Assembly (NCBI RefSeq): GCF_014201825.1
Contig: NZ_JACHFJ010000002.1
Coordinates: 124,001-188,000 of the forward strand
DNA length: 64,000 bases
Source: Acidocella aromatica
Lineage (GTDB): Bacteria > Pseudomonadota > Alphaproteobacteria > Acetobacterales > Acetobacteraceae
Direction: 5' to 3'
Shown: positions 36,392 to 45,927 of the stretch, one piece after another
Numbering within the stretch: the stretch's first letter is position 1
How the letters are laid out: the number at the start of each line of letters is the position of its first letter
Notes under the pieces: model-generated
What the model saw: the letters and a program-made list of their open reading frames with translations, nothing else
Databases searched by the model: none
What the model was told of the DNA's origin: nothing
Position numbers and translations under genes: made by a program

Positions 36392-37975
36392 ATGCGCCGG
36401 CGGGATTTTCTTTCCGGCATCTCCCTTGCGGGGCTGGGCGCCGCCATGGCCCGAGCGCAAACCCCCCTTGCCCCCCTGTCCAAGCCGCCCAATCCGCAAG
36501 CGGCCAAGCTCGACGACACGGTGGGCGATGGCTTCAACCGCATCGTTATCGCCCGTTGGGGTGACGGCGTGCTGCCCGACGCGCCGCCCTTCAACCCCTA
36601 TCCGCTGACCGGCGACCAAGCCGACAGTCAATTTCCCTATGATGGCGTGATCGCGGGTCTGGTCACCCCACCCCCGGCCGAGGACGGAATCCCGCGGAAG
36701 GTGCTGGTGGTGGCCACGCCGGACGTGCCAGCGCGCATGGTCTTCCCCGGAGGGGTGGATAACCCCAATGTCGCAGGGCGGGAGCAGGGCGTGACCGTCA
36801 TCAATCTCCAATACATGGCCGGGCGCTGGGTTACCGTGGATGGCGGTTACCAGTCCCGCCGCATTGCCGATGGCACGCTGTGCCAGATGACCGGCCCCGC
36901 CGCTGCCCCGCTGGGCGGCACGGTGCAGGGCGTGCTGGCGCCGCGTGCGGGCTGCGTTACCCCCTGGGCCAGTGTGCTGCTGGGCGAGAGCGTCGGCGAT
37001 GTGTGGCTGCCGCGTCTCGCCGGAGTTGGCTATGGTTACGCCGACCCTGCCCAGGGCCCGCGTTTCGGCTGGGCTGTGGAGTTCAACCCGCTCGACCCGC
37101 AGAACATCCCACTCAAGCGCACGGCACTCGGCCGCATCTCCCGCGCCGGGCTGGCCGCTACCCAGGCCAAGGATGGTCGCCCGGTGGTGTTCTTTACCCA
37201 GGACGACCCAGCCGGATTCCTGTTCCGCTTCATCGCCGCCACCAACGCCACCGACGGCACGGCCCTCGACTCCGGCACGCTCTTTGTGGCGCGGATCCAG
37301 GGCAGCGCCATCCAGTGGCTGGAGCTTGGCGCCGACGTCGCCACCCTCGTAGGCTTGGCCGGTGCCGCCGCCCAGGCCGGCGCTTCCCCGTTCGATTCGC
37401 CTAGTGGCCTAGCCCTCACGCCAGACGGCGTTACCCTGTTCCTTGCTTGCCGGGGCAATGCCGCACGCCCCCAGCCCGACGGGCTGAACCCCCGCGTTGG
37501 CGACGATAACGGCCATGTCATCAGCTTCGCCATTCCCGGTGGCGATGTGACGGCGAACTCCTTCACCGGCAGCCTCGTGCTGGTGGCGGGCAATCCGGCC
37601 AGCGCCAAGGGCACACAATATGGCCCCGGTAGCCAAGCTTGGCTGCGCCAGCCCCGCACGCTGGACCTGGACACCCAGAACCAGCTCTGGATCGGCACCG
37701 ACCAGGGCGGCGATACCCGCCAGACGGCGGACGGGCTGTTCACCATGCAGCTTGGCGGCGGCGCGCCTTACGCCATCAACTTCGCCTATCTGGCCCCCAA
37801 GGGCGCGGCCATCGGCGGTGCGGCATTCGATGCCGCGACCCGCACTAGCTTCGGCATGGTCCGCCACCCCGGCGCCACGCCCACGGCCAGCTTCAACTAC
37901 CCGGCCACGCGCTGGCCGACGCTGCAGCATAACATGCCGCCGCAGAGCACGGTGATCGGCCTCGTCCAGCAGTGA
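36392..37975 (+). CDS. PhoX-like (DUF839) phosphatase
   Basis: 527 aa exported protein. The N-terminus MRRRDFLSGISLAGLGAAMA is a twin-arginine-type signal. The DUF839/PhoX fold is seen in IVIARWGDGVLPDAPPFNPY, QFPYDGVIAGL, VTPWASVLLGES and IGTDQGGDTRQTADGLF. PhoX enzymes are calcium/iron-dependent periplasmic phosphatases folded by the Tat route. The cysteine near VTPW (AGCVTPW) is displaced compared with classical PhoX, so this is a divergent branch and activity is less certain. It begins three bases after bamE, and its stop overlaps the GNAT gene. Confidence 0.85.
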   Translation: MRRRDFLSGISLAGLGAAMARAQTPLAPLSKPPNPQAAKLDDTVGDGFNRIVIARWGDGVLPDAPPFNPYPLTGDQADSQFPYDGVIAGLVTPPPAEDGIPRKVLVVATPDVPARMVFPGGVDNPNVAGREQGVTVINLQYMAGRWVTVDGGYQSRRIADGTLCQMTGPAAAPLGGTVQGVLAPRAGCVTPWASVLLGESVGDVWLPRLAGVGYGYADPAQGPRFGWAVEFNPLDPQNIPLKRTALGRISRAGLAATQAKDGRPVVFFTQDDPAGFLFRFIAATNATDGTALDSGTLFVARIQGSAIQWLELGADVATLVGLAGAAAQAGASPFDSPSGLALTPDGVTLFLACRGNAARPQPDGLNPRVGDDNGHVISFAIPGGDVTANSFTGSLVLVAGNPASAKGTQYGPGSQAWLRQPRTLDLDTQNQLWIGTDQGGDTRQTADGLFTMQLGGGAPYAINFAYLAPKGAAIGGAAFDAATRTSFGMVRHPGATPTASFNYPATRWPTLQHNMPPQSTVIGLVQQ

Positions 37976-38397
37976 CGGAGTTCCGTCCCTGCGCTTTCGG
38001 CAGTGCGGATTTTGAGGCCTGTCTCGCCGTCCGCATGGAAGTCTTCGTCGCCGAGCAGAACGTGCCGGAGGACGAAGAGCGCGATGCGCTGGATGAAACC
38101 GCCCTGCACATACTTGCTCTGGTAAACGGCCAGCCCGCCGGTACGGCGCGGGCGGTGGCCAAGGCGCCGGGGGTTATCAAGATCGGCCGTGTCGCGGTAC
38201 GTGCGGCGCATCGGGGCACGGGGCTGGGCGCGCAGCTGATGCGGGCTGTGGAGGGTGCCCATCCTGGCGCCGCCTGCATGCTGGACGCGCAGCTCCAGGC
38301 CATGAATTTCTACGCCAAGTTCGGCTATGTGGCGGAAGGCCCGGTGTTCGACGATGCGGGAATCCCGCATCGCCGTATGGTGAAACAGCCGGCTTAA
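37972..38397 (+). CDS. GNAT family N-acetyltransferase (ElaA-like)
   Basis: 141 aa. The acetyl-CoA-binding motif A is IGRVAVRAAHRGTGLGAQLM. The N-terminal VRMEVFVAEQNVPEDEERDA and C-terminal MNFYAKFGYVAEGPVFDDAG with IPHRRM are the ElaA/YjcF pattern. The acceptor substrate is unknown. It starts with GTG overlapping the phoX stop (GTGA), so it is translationally coupled to it. Its end overlaps the convergent amtB by four bases. Confidence 0.88.
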   Translation: MTEFRPCAFGSADFEACLAVRMEVFVAEQNVPEDEERDALDETALHILALVNGQPAGTARAVAKAPGVIKIGRVAVRAAHRGTGLGAQLMRAVEGAHPGAACMLDAQLQAMNFYAKFGYVAEGPVFDDAGIPHRRMVKQPA

Positions 38398-39638
38398 AAC
38401 ACCTGCTCGCCGTGCAGGGAGATATCCAGCCCTTCGCGCTCTTCCTCGCGGGTCACGCGCAGGCCTACGAGAAGATCGGTGACCTTGAGTAGAACCCAGC
38501 TGGCGGCGGCGCAGTAGATAATGGTGACGGCCACACCGATAGCCTGGACACCAAGCAGATGCCAGCCCCCCATTGCCGCCCCGCCCGAGAGCGGGCCGAA
38601 AGCGAACCAGCCCGTGGCCAGTGTCCCGATAATGCCCGCGATTCCATGCACGCCAAAGGCATCCAAGCTGTCGTCATAGCCCAATTTGCGCTTCATGGTG
38701 GTGGCGGTGAAGAAGCAGATGAAGCCGGTGAGCAGCCCGATGAGCAGCGCCGGCCCAGGCAGCACGAACCCGGCGGCGGGCGTAATGCCGACCAACCCGC
38801 CCACGGCACCCGAGATCGCGCCCAGCACTGAGGGCTTGCCATGGGTGTACCACTCCACCGCGCTCCAGGAGAGCGTGGCCCCGGCGGCGGCGATCTGCGT
38901 GGCCAGCACGGCCATGCCAGCGCGGCCATTCGCGCCCATGGCGCCACCGGAGTTGAAGCCCATCCAGCCGATCCAGAGCAGCGAGGCGCCGATGACGGCG
39001 TAGCTCAGATTCCACGGCGCCATGTTCTCCTGCCCGTAACCCAGCCGCTTGCCGAGCATGATGGCGCAAACCAACCCGGTGATGCCGCAATTGATCTCGA
39101 CCACCGTGCCGCCCGCGAAATCGGCGATGCCCATCTGCGCCAGCCAGCCGGTGGGCGACCACACCCAATGGGCCAGCGGGTCGTAAACCACGAAGGACCA
39201 GAGCGTGAAGAACACCAGCAGGGCGGAGAACTTCATGCGGTCGGCGCAGCTGCCGGTCACCACCGCGGGGGTGATGATGGCGAAGCTCATCTGGAACATC
39301 AGGTACACGGATTCGGGGATCGTGGTTTGCTGGGCGAATTTGGTGCCCGCCGCGATGGTGTATGCCTGATCCCAGCCATTCCAGATGCCGTTGAGGAACA
39401 GCCGCGAGGTATCGCCAATAAAGACGTTGCCCGCCGTGCAAGCCAGCGAGTACCCAGCCACCACCCAAAGCACCGTGGCCAGGGCGCAGAGCATGAAGGA
39501 TTGCATCATGGTCGCCAGGATGTTCTTTTTGCGGACCATACCGGCATAAAACAGGGCGAGGCCCGGAACGGTCATCAGCAGGACCAGAACCGTGCACATC
39601 AACACCCAGGCGGTATCGCCTGGATCCACATGCTGCAT
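38394..39638 (-). CDS. amtB: Ammonium transporter AmtB
   Basis: 414 aa Amt channel with 11 predicted helices. The twin histidines that form the conduction pore are in DPLAHWVWSPTGWL and DAFGVHGIAGIIGTL. The gate phenylalanines and DFAGGTVVEINCGITGLV are present. There is no N-terminal signal extension. GlnK, usually encoded directly upstream and used to block AmtB, is not found in the neighbouring 102 bases or beyond. GGAAAGGGAA precedes the ATG. Confidence 0.95.
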   Translation of the reverse strand: MQHVDPGDTAWVLMCTVLVLLMTVPGLALFYAGMVRKKNILATMMQSFMLCALATVLWVVAGYSLACTAGNVFIGDTSRLFLNGIWNGWDQAYTIAAGTKFAQQTTIPESVYLMFQMSFAIITPAVVTGSCADRMKFSALLVFFTLWSFVVYDPLAHWVWSPTGWLAQMGIADFAGGTVVEINCGITGLVCAIMLGKRLGYGQENMAPWNLSYAVIGASLLWIGWMGFNSGGAMGANGRAGMAVLATQIAAAGATLSWSAVEWYTHGKPSVLGAISGAVGGLVGITPAAGFVLPGPALLIGLLTGFICFFTATTMKRKLGYDDSLDAFGVHGIAGIIGTLATGWFAFGPLSGGAAMGGWHLLGVQAIGVAVTIIYCAAASWVLLKVTDLLVGLRVTREEEREGLDISLHGEQVF

Positions 39639-39740
39639 ATGATTATTCCCTTTCCGGGATATGTGTGACTGCCGTTGTTTCTCCCCCGGAAGGGGAAGCT
39701 TGCAGGCGTGCTAGGGCAGCGGGACACGCTGCGTCAAGGC

Positions 39741-41129
39741 TCAGGCGCCGGGGATGGTCTTGCCCGGATTGAGCAGGTTGGCGGGGTCGAGCGCGTGCTT
39801 GATGGACCGCATCAGGTCCAGTGCCACGGAGGATTTATGCGCCTCCATGCCCGCAAGGCGGAACTGGCCGATGCCGTGCTCGGCCGAGAAGCTGCCCCCC
39901 AGGGAAACAGCCAGCGCCTCAATATCCACCGTGATCGCCTCCTTGCGCGGGGCGAGGTCCGCCATGGTCTGGCCCACGGGTGGGCGGATGTTGATGTGCA
40001 GATTGCCGTCCCCCACATGGCCGAAAATATTGGGTCGGCAATCGGGGTATTTTTGCGCCACCAGCGCATGCACCGCCGCGACCATTTCCGGGGTCTTGCC
40101 CAGCGGCACGGAGATATCGTGCTTCACCGCGCCCCCCTCGGCGCGTTCGCCTTCCGATATCGCCTCGCGCGTGGCGATGAAATGCAGCCGCTCGCGCTCG
40201 GACTGGGCGATGACGGCATCCGTGGCGACACCCTGTTCCAGTGCCTGGGTCAGCACGGCTTCCAGAGTCGCACTGGGGGCATGGGCCGAGTCGGGGGTGG
40301 AGATTTCCAGCAGCAGATAGCTCGGCGCTACGAAGGGTAGCGCCCCGCCCGCCACATGGGCGGCACCCAGGGCCAGCGCGTCCTCTTCCATGTACTCGCA
40401 CAAGGTAAGGCCGGAACCGGCGGCGGCGCGGGCGGCCTGGAACAGGCGAAGCGCGGCCTCGGGCGAGGCTACGCCCACCAGTGTGCTGGCCCGTGCGGCA
40501 ATGGCCGGATACAGCCTCAGGCAGGCGGCGGTGATGATGCCGAGCGTGCCCTCGGCGCCGACGAAAAGCTGCTTCAGATCGTAGCCGGTATTGTCCTTGG
40601 GCAAAGCGGTCAGCCCGTCCCAGATGCGGCCGTCGGCCAGCACCACCTCCAACCCCAGCACCTGGGCGCGCATGGAGCCGTAGGAGAGCACCTGCATCCC
40701 GCCCGCATTGGTCGAGATTAGCCCGCCAATGCGCGCCGAACCTTCCGCCCCGAGGCTGACGGGAAAGAACCGTCCAGCTTCGGCGGCGGCGTTTTGCAAC
40801 TCCACCAGCGTTAGCCCCGCCTCGGCGACGATGGTATTCGCCACGGTGTCGATCTCGCGTACGCGGTTCATGTGGTTGAGGCAGAGGATGAGTTGCTCCG
40901 GCCCGGCGATGGGCACGGCCCCGGCCACCAGCCCGGTATTGCCGCCCTGGGGCACGATGGCCACGCCATGCTCAGCGCAAAGTCTTACAATATCAGAAAC
41001 TTGTGCCGCAGTCTTCGGCAAGGCGACGGCGCAGGCGGGGTTGCTTACCAGCCCGCGCCAGTCGCTCTCATAGGGAGCGCGGTCATCCGGGGCGGTGAGC
41101 AATCCCCCCTGCCCCAGGACCGCGCTCAA
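39741..41129 (-). CDS. FAD-binding oxidoreductase, GlcD/D-2-hydroxyacid dehydrogenase type
   Basis: 462 aa flavoprotein of the vanillyl-alcohol-oxidase fold. The FAD-binding part has VPQGGNTGLVAGAVP, GGLISTNAGGMQVLSYG and GAEGTLGIITAACLRLYP. The C-terminal FAD-oxidase domain has GHVGDGNLHINI and FSAEHGIGQFRLAG. It likely oxidises D-lactate, D-2-hydroxyglutarate or glycolate; glcE and glcF partners are absent here. No ATG exists at the expected start: the frame is open into pyrE, and TTG 41129 or CTG 41141 are the candidates that give a family-like N-terminus. It follows pyrE by about 16 bases. Confidence 0.88.
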   Translation of the reverse strand: MSAVLGQGGLLTAPDDRAPYESDWRGLVSNPACAVALPKTAAQVSDIVRLCAEHGVAIVPQGGNTGLVAGAVPIAGPEQLILCLNHMNRVREIDTVANTIVAEAGLTLVELQNAAAEAGRFFPVSLGAEGSARIGGLISTNAGGMQVLSYGSMRAQVLGLEVVLADGRIWDGLTALPKDNTGYDLKQLFVGAEGTLGIITAACLRLYPAIAARASTLVGVASPEAALRLFQAARAAAGSGLTLCEYMEEDALALGAAHVAGGALPFVAPSYLLLEISTPDSAHAPSATLEAVLTQALEQGVATDAVIAQSERERLHFIATREAISEGERAEGGAVKHDISVPLGKTPEMVAAVHALVAQKYPDCRPNIFGHVGDGNLHINIRPPVGQTMADLAPRKEAITVDIEALAVSLGGSFSAEHGIGQFRLAGMEAHKSSVALDLMRSIKHALDPANLLNPGKTIPGA

Positions 41130-41145
41130 GCCCTCGATCAGGCTG

Positions 41146-41895
41146 TTACTTCTTGGCCTTGGCAAGCTTGTGCGCCAGGGCTTCCTCGGCCGTGGCCACG
41201 CCGCCATGCTCGGCTGACCACGCCATCGGGTTCTCCAGGAATTTGCGCACGCCAGCCAGCGCGGCATCGGAGAAATACGCGTGAGACTTGGCGGCTTCCA
41301 GCACATCCCACCAGGTGCACAGATGGTGCAGCGAGATGTCCATGCTCTTCAGCGTCTCGAAGCTGCCGGGGAACACGCCGTAATAGAACACCACGAAGGT
41401 GTGGTTGCAGATCGCCCCGGCCTCGCGCAGCGCCTTGGCGAACTGGATCTTGGAGCCGCCATCGGTGGTCAGGTCCTCGACCAGCAGCGTGTTCAGCCCT
41501 TCCGGCACATCGCCCTCGATGAGCGCGTTACGGCCAAAGCCCTTGGGCTGCTTGCGGACATAGGCCATGGGGGCCGACATGCGCTCGGCGATCCAGGCGG
41601 CGAAGGGAATGCCCGCCGTCTCGCCACCGGCCACGGCCTGGATGGTCTCGTAGCCCACATGGCGGGAGATCTTCTCCACCGCGAGGTCGCAGATCTTGGC
41701 GCGGGCGCGGGGGAAATAGATGATCTTGCGGCAGTCGATATAAACCGGGGATTTCCAGCCGGAGGTGAGCGTGTACGGCTCCTCGGGACGGAAATTCACC
41801 GCCTTGATCTCCAGCAACAGCTTTGCCGTGGTCAGCGCGGCGTCGCGGTCCCAGTCGGTCGCCCAGTCGATTTTGGCGGCAATCCGGCCACTCAT
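41146..41895 (-). CDS. pyrE: Orotate phosphoribosyltransferase
   Basis: 249 aa enzyme of pyrimidine synthesis, converting orotate and PRPP to OMP. The PRPP-binding motif is TLLVEDLTTDGGSKIQF. YTLTSGWKSPVYIDCRKIIY and VAGGETAGIPFAAWIAERM are typical of the alphaproteobacterial form, which carries a C-terminal extension (HLCTWWDVLEAAKS onward). ATG 41895 is chosen; the open frame upstream lies in the divergent region before icd and has no similarity. Confidence 0.95.
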   Translation of the reverse strand: MSGRIAAKIDWATDWDRDAALTTAKLLLEIKAVNFRPEEPYTLTSGWKSPVYIDCRKIIYFPRARAKICDLAVEKISRHVGYETIQAVAGGETAGIPFAAWIAERMSAPMAYVRKQPKGFGRNALIEGDVPEGLNTLLVEDLTTDGGSKIQFAKALREAGAICNHTFVVFYYGVFPGSFETLKSMDISLHHLCTWWDVLEAAKSHAYFSDAALAGVRKFLENPMAWSAEHGGVATAEEALAHKLAKAKK

Positions 41896-42029
41896 GTCAT
41901 CACTCCGAAATTTAAAACCGGCCTCTCTCCTATACGCCCCGTGGCATCGCGTCCATGCGGGCGGCAGGGTTGTATAGCGCGGCGGTGGTGTTATTGGAGT
42001 TGCGCGATTGCACTGAGAGAGACCTGAAT

Positions 42030-43241
42030 ATGGCAAAAATCAAAGTAAAAAACCCGGTCGTGGAGATGGACGGCGACGAGATGACCCGGATTATCTGGGG
42101 CTTCATCAAGGAAAAGCTGATCCTCCCGTACCTCGATATTGATCTTAAGTATTTTGACCTCGGCATCGAGAACCGCGACGCCACCAACGACCAGGTGACC
42201 CTGGATTCGGCCCTGGCGACCAAGCAGTACGGCGTGGCCGTCAAGTGCGCCACCATCACCCCGGACGAAGCCCGCGTGGTGGAATTCAACCTGAAGAAGA
42301 TGTGGAAGAGCCCCAACGGCACCATCCGCAACGTGCTGGACGGCACGATCTTCCGCGAGCCGATCATCTGCAAGAACGTGCCCCGCCTGGTGCCGCATTG
42401 GAGCCAGCCGATCGTTATCGGCCGTCACGCTTACGGCGACATCTACCGCGCCACCGAGCGCAAGATCCCCGGCCCGGGCAAGGTGAGCCTGGTCTACACG
42501 CCGGAAGGCGGCGAGCCGGAAGTGATGGAAATCCATGACTTCAAGGGCCCTGGCGTGGCCATGGGCATGCACAACACCGTCGCCTCCATCGAGGGCTTCG
42601 CCCGTGCGAGCTTCAATTACGGCCTGTCCCGTAACTTCCCTGTGTATCTCTCCACCAAGAACACCATCCTGAAGGCCTATGACGGCACCTTCAAGGACAC
42701 GTTCCAGGCGATCTTCGACGCCGAGTTCAAGGAGAAGTTCGACGCTGCCGGGCTGACCTATGAGCACCGCCTGATCGACGACATGGTGGCCTGCGCCCTG
42801 AAGTGGAGCGGCGGCTATGTGTGGGCCTGCAAGAACTACGATGGCGACGTGCAGTCCGACATCGTGGCGCAGGGTTTCGGCTCGCTGGGCCTGATGACCT
42901 CCGTGCTGCTGAGCCCGGATGGCTCCGTGGTTGAGTCCGAGGCCGCCCATGGCACCGTGACCCGCCATTACCGCGAGCACCAGAAGGGCCGCACCACCTC
43001 CACCAACCCGATCGCCAGCATCTTCGCCTGGACCCGCGGCCTGATCTATCGCGGCCGCTTCGACGGTACGCCGGATGTGGTGGCCTTCGCCGAGACGCTG
43101 GAAAAGGTCTGCGTGGAGACGGTCGAGTCCGGCTTCATGACCAAGGATCTTGCCCTGCTGATCTCCAAGGATGCGCCCTGGATGAACACCCAGGACTTCC
43201 TGGACAAGATCGACGCCAACCTGAAGGCGGCGATGAAGTAA
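42030..43241 (+). CDS. icd: NADP-dependent isocitrate dehydrogenase
   Basis: 403 aa TCA-cycle enzyme of the homodimeric, eukaryote-like type II subfamily. It oxidises isocitrate to 2-oxoglutarate. The N-terminus [17 protein letters not shown] and [20 protein letters not shown] bind isocitrate and the metal; [14 protein letters not shown] and [13 protein letters not shown] are the cofactor-side signatures. ATG 42030 is chosen; the frame is open 25 codons upstream without similarity. It is divergent from pyrE and ends at a bidirectional terminator. Confidence 0.97.
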   Translation: MAKIKVKNPVVEMDGDEMTRIIWGFIKEKLILPYLDIDLKYFDLGIENRDATNDQVTLDSALATKQYGVAVKCATITPDEARVVEFNLKKMWKSPNGTIRNVLDGTIFREPIICKNVPRLVPHWSQPIVIGRHAYGDIYRATERKIPGPGKVSLVYTPEGGEPEVMEIHDFKGPGVAMGMHNTVASIEGFARASFNYGLSRNFPVYLSTKNTILKAYDGTFKDTFQAIFDAEFKEKFDAAGLTYEHRLIDDMVACALKWSGGYVWACKNYDGDVQSDIVAQGFGSLGLMTSVLLSPDGSVVESEAAHGTVTRHYREHQKGRTTSTNPIASIFAWTRGLIYRGRFDGTPDVVAFAETLEKVCVETVESGFMTKDLALLISKDAPWMNTQDFLDKIDANLKAAMK

Positions 43242-43248
43242 AAAAGAA

Positions 43249-43277
43249 GGCCGGCGGAACACTCCGCCGGCCTTTTT
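43249..43277. terminator. Bidirectional rho-independent terminator between icd and the efflux gene
   Basis: GGCCGGCGGA, ACAC, TCCGCCGGCC and T5: a perfect 10-bp GC stem. The plus side ends in TTTTT. On the minus strand the stem is followed by TTCTTTTTT, so the hairpin can end both convergent transcripts. Confidence 0.93.
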
Positions 43278-43298
43278 CACATCCGCCGTTTTCGGCGT

Positions 43299-44774
43299 TC
43301 AGCTTTTCTTGCTGGTGTCTGGGTACTGCCCTTCCCAGCCGCCGCCCAGCGCCTGGTAGAGCGTCACCAGATCCGTGCCCAGCCGCGCGGTGGACTGTGC
43401 CTGGCTCACCTGCGCTGCCAACAGCGCCTGCTGCGCGTTCAGCACGAAGAGGTAATCGGTCAACCCCTGGGTGTACTGGTCTTCGGCCAGATTGAGCGCG
43501 ATTTGCGCCTGCTTCACGTCTTCGTTCAGCTCATCCAGCGTGGCGTGTTCCTGCTCGTAATTGGTTAGCGCCGTGTTCACCTGGGTGAAGGCCACCAGCA
43601 CCGTCTTGGCGAAGCCCACGGCGGCCTCGCGCTCCTGCGCCTTGCGCAAGGCGAGCTGGCCCTTGAGGCGCCCGCCCTCGAACAGCGGCAGGCTGATATT
43701 CGGGCCGAACCCGTAGGTCAGCGCCTTCCACTCGCCCAGATCCTTGAACTGCATCGCCTGGAGCGAGGCGGCGCCCGAGAGGGTGACATCGGGGAAGAAC
43801 TGCGCCTTGGCCACGCCGATCTCGGCGGTGGCGGCGTGCAGGTTCTGCACGGCCTCGCGCACGTCTGGCCGGCGCTCCAGCAGGCTGGAGGGCAGCCCCA
43901 CCGGCACCACGGGCGGGGTGAGCGGGATCGGCTGGGTGGTCACCAGCTCGGCTGGCAGGCCATCGGGCGTCTGCCCCAGCAGCAGCCCAATCTGCCCGAT
44001 CAACGCGTCGCGCTGGGCGATCAGCGTCGGGATCTGGGCCGCGATGGAGGCTTGGGCCGCCTTGGCGTCGGCGACGTCGAGATCCGTGGTCAGCCCGGCC
44101 TGCTGGCGCTCCACCGTCAGGCTCACGAGCTTATTGGCGGTATCAAGGTTCTTTTGGGTGATGCCGAGCACAGCCTCGGTCTCGCGCAGCTGGATATAGT
44201 TGCTGGCCACCTGCGCCTGGACATTCAGCAACGCGCCGCGGCGGGCTTCTTCCGAGGCGCGGGCCTGCGCGATGGCGGTCTCCACCGCACGGCGGTTCAT
44301 GCCGAAAAGGTCGAGGTCGTACTGCGCCTGCAACCCGTACTGGTAGAGATCATAGGGCTGAATGACCTGCGGAAAGTTTGTACTGAACAAGCCCATGGGG
44401 CTGTATTTGCTCACCTTGTTGCGCGAGTAGGAGGCGGCGCCGTTCAAACTCGGGTACAGCGTCGCTCCCTGGATCTTCGCCTGGGACTCGGCCTCCAGCA
44501 GACGTTCGTCGGCGATCTTCAGATCCAGGTTCTGGTTGACCGCGCTGGCTTCCAGCTGCGTCAGGGTAGGATCGTCGAAGCTCTTCCACCATTGCGGGTC
44601 CACCGCATCCCCCGAGACATAGGGGTGATCCGCGTACGGTCCCTCATGGGTATAAGCCCCTGGGACCGACGCGTGCGGCGCCTGGAAGTTGGGCCCGACC
44701 ATGCAGCCGGACAGGGCCAGCGACAAGCTAACAGTGCCCAGTAATTGCAGGCGGCGCGAGGCGGCGGAAGACAC
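43299..44774 (-). CDS. Outer membrane efflux lipoprotein, NodT/OprM family
   Basis: 491 aa TolC-like outer-membrane factor. Signal peptide with lipobox LSGC (Cys24). Two OEP repeats follow, each with long helices (LTQLEASAVNQNLDLKIADE and LAEDQYTQGLTDYLFVLNAQ) and beta segments. NodT-family signatures DPQWWKSFDDPTL and ERRPDVREAVQNL are present. It forms the outer channel of a tripartite RND or MFS pump, but no inner-membrane pump or periplasmic adaptor is encoded nearby. It starts with GTG 44774. Confidence 0.93.
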   Translation of the reverse strand: MSSAASRRLQLLGTVSLSLALSGCMVGPNFQAPHASVPGAYTHEGPYADHPYVSGDAVDPQWWKSFDDPTLTQLEASAVNQNLDLKIADERLLEAESQAKIQGATLYPSLNGAASYSRNKVSKYSPMGLFSTNFPQVIQPYDLYQYGLQAQYDLDLFGMNRRAVETAIAQARASEEARRGALLNVQAQVASNYIQLRETEAVLGITQKNLDTANKLVSLTVERQQAGLTTDLDVADAKAAQASIAAQIPTLIAQRDALIGQIGLLLGQTPDGLPAELVTTQPIPLTPPVVPVGLPSSLLERRPDVREAVQNLHAATAEIGVAKAQFFPDVTLSGAASLQAMQFKDLGEWKALTYGFGPNISLPLFEGGRLKGQLALRKAQEREAAVGFAKTVLVAFTQVNTALTNYEQEHATLDELNEDVKQAQIALNLAEDQYTQGLTDYLFVLNAQQALLAAQVSQAQSTARLGTDLVTLYQALGGGWEGQYPDTSKKS

Positions 44775-45242
44775 TTAGCGAAACTCCGTTTTATGGCCAT
44801 TTCAGCGTGGCGTGCATGCATAGCACGCCCACCCAAGCCTTAAAGAGGTTAATCCTGAGCCTCCCAAAAACGTCAAGGCCGTTGCCCGAATGTCTCCCAA
44901 CGCGTTGGGGCGGGCCATTTCATTTTGCGGCTACGGGGTGGGTTTTGAACATGCCTCATGTTGCGGCAGAGTGTGGCAAGTCTCCCGCCGGCAGGAATAT
45001 ATGCTACTTTAACGGGAAATTTGTGCGACACCCGGCGCAACGCCGCGGATACGCCGCAAGCCACAGGCGCATAATTGGTATTCACTATTATCAGTGACTT
45101 ATAGTTAGACTTGTAGATCCATACTTACGCTCAGTCAGACAAAAATAATTTTAACAAAGCGGAAATATCATTTGCATCCGATTCGGTTTTGATCTGTATT
45201 CCCGTTAAGGTTGTATGTTTGAGCTAAAATAAGGGATTTTGC
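44775..45242. other. 468-base intergenic region
   Basis: Between the start of the efflux gene and that of the unknown 216-aa protein. I see no supported gene. GGCGTGC/GCACGCC form an inverted repeat with a 7-base loop at 44809-44829, close to the efflux start, a possible operator. The right half (about 45070-45240) is AT-rich and should contain the promoter of the plus-strand gene; AGGGA lies six bases before its ATG. Confidence 0.5.
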
Positions 45243-45893
45243 ATGGCTGCGCCGACGACTATGGATGCGCTCGTCCGTCATAAACTCCGGTCCTGGCCGC
45301 AACACCCGCCCGGCCTTGCCGATCATGAGATGGGCGCGCGCGGCTCTTGGATGCGCGCCCGGCCCGGCACGGTGGATGATTACGATCACCCCTATCTCAA
45401 GCTTCCTGGCAGTAACCGGTTGCGCACGATTCCCGATGGGTTGTGGCTGTGCTTCGGCGGCACGGAGCGGGACCCATATGTCGATCTCTTCGCCATAGAG
45501 GCCTGCGGCGGGTTCCAGAATCTGCTCGACAAGCGCTCGCGTTTCGCACCCTCGATGCATTCGCTGCTCGCTGTCTGTCCTCTGGAATGGCTGAATCAGC
45601 CCGTCTCGCTCACCAACGGCATGCTGCGCTGGCGCTACACCGGGCTGCTGCGCGACGAGCCGCGCGGCCCGCTGGTGCTGCCGGTGCGCGATATTCGGGT
45701 GATGTACGCACTGCGCCCGCGCCATTACGAGCATTTCGCCTCGACGCAGATCCCCCACGCGCATGAGTTCTTCGCGCCGATTAGCGCGCTGATCAGCCCC
45801 GAGGGCTGGCAGCACCCGACGCTGCGGGCTTTTATCGCCCGCACCTCGCCACGTGCTAATTTTTGGGAATTCGCTGGCGCCTCGGCTGCCTGA
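45243..45893 (+). CDS. Uncharacterised 216-aa protein
   Basis: I do not recognise a family. It is soluble in appearance: no signal peptide or transmembrane helix. Aromatic and histidine residues are frequent. Visible blocks are HEMGARGSWMRARPGTVDDYDH, here split as HEMGARGSW and DDYDHPYLKLPG, then PDGLWLCFGGTERDPY, LLRDEPRGPLVLPVRD and ANFWEF near the end. AGGGA six bases before the ATG and normal base composition argue for a real gene. It has its own AT-rich upstream region and is convergent with the Rrf2 regulator gene, 34 bases away. Confidence 0.65.
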   Translation: MAAPTTMDALVRHKLRSWPQHPPGLADHEMGARGSWMRARPGTVDDYDHPYLKLPGSNRLRTIPDGLWLCFGGTERDPYVDLFAIEACGGFQNLLDKRSRFAPSMHSLLAVCPLEWLNQPVSLTNGMLRWRYTGLLRDEPRGPLVLPVRDIRVMYALRPRHYEHFASTQIPHAHEFFAPISALISPEGWQHPTLRAFIARTSPRANFWEFAGASAA

Positions 45894-45927
45894 GGCGAAA
45901 GGCAAGTAAACCGCTAGGGCGGGAATA

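Noticed and set aside
41991-43280. A 429-codon open frame on the minus strand opposite icd
   Set aside because: It mirrors icd codon positions and has no domain features. icd is unmistakable on the plus strand.
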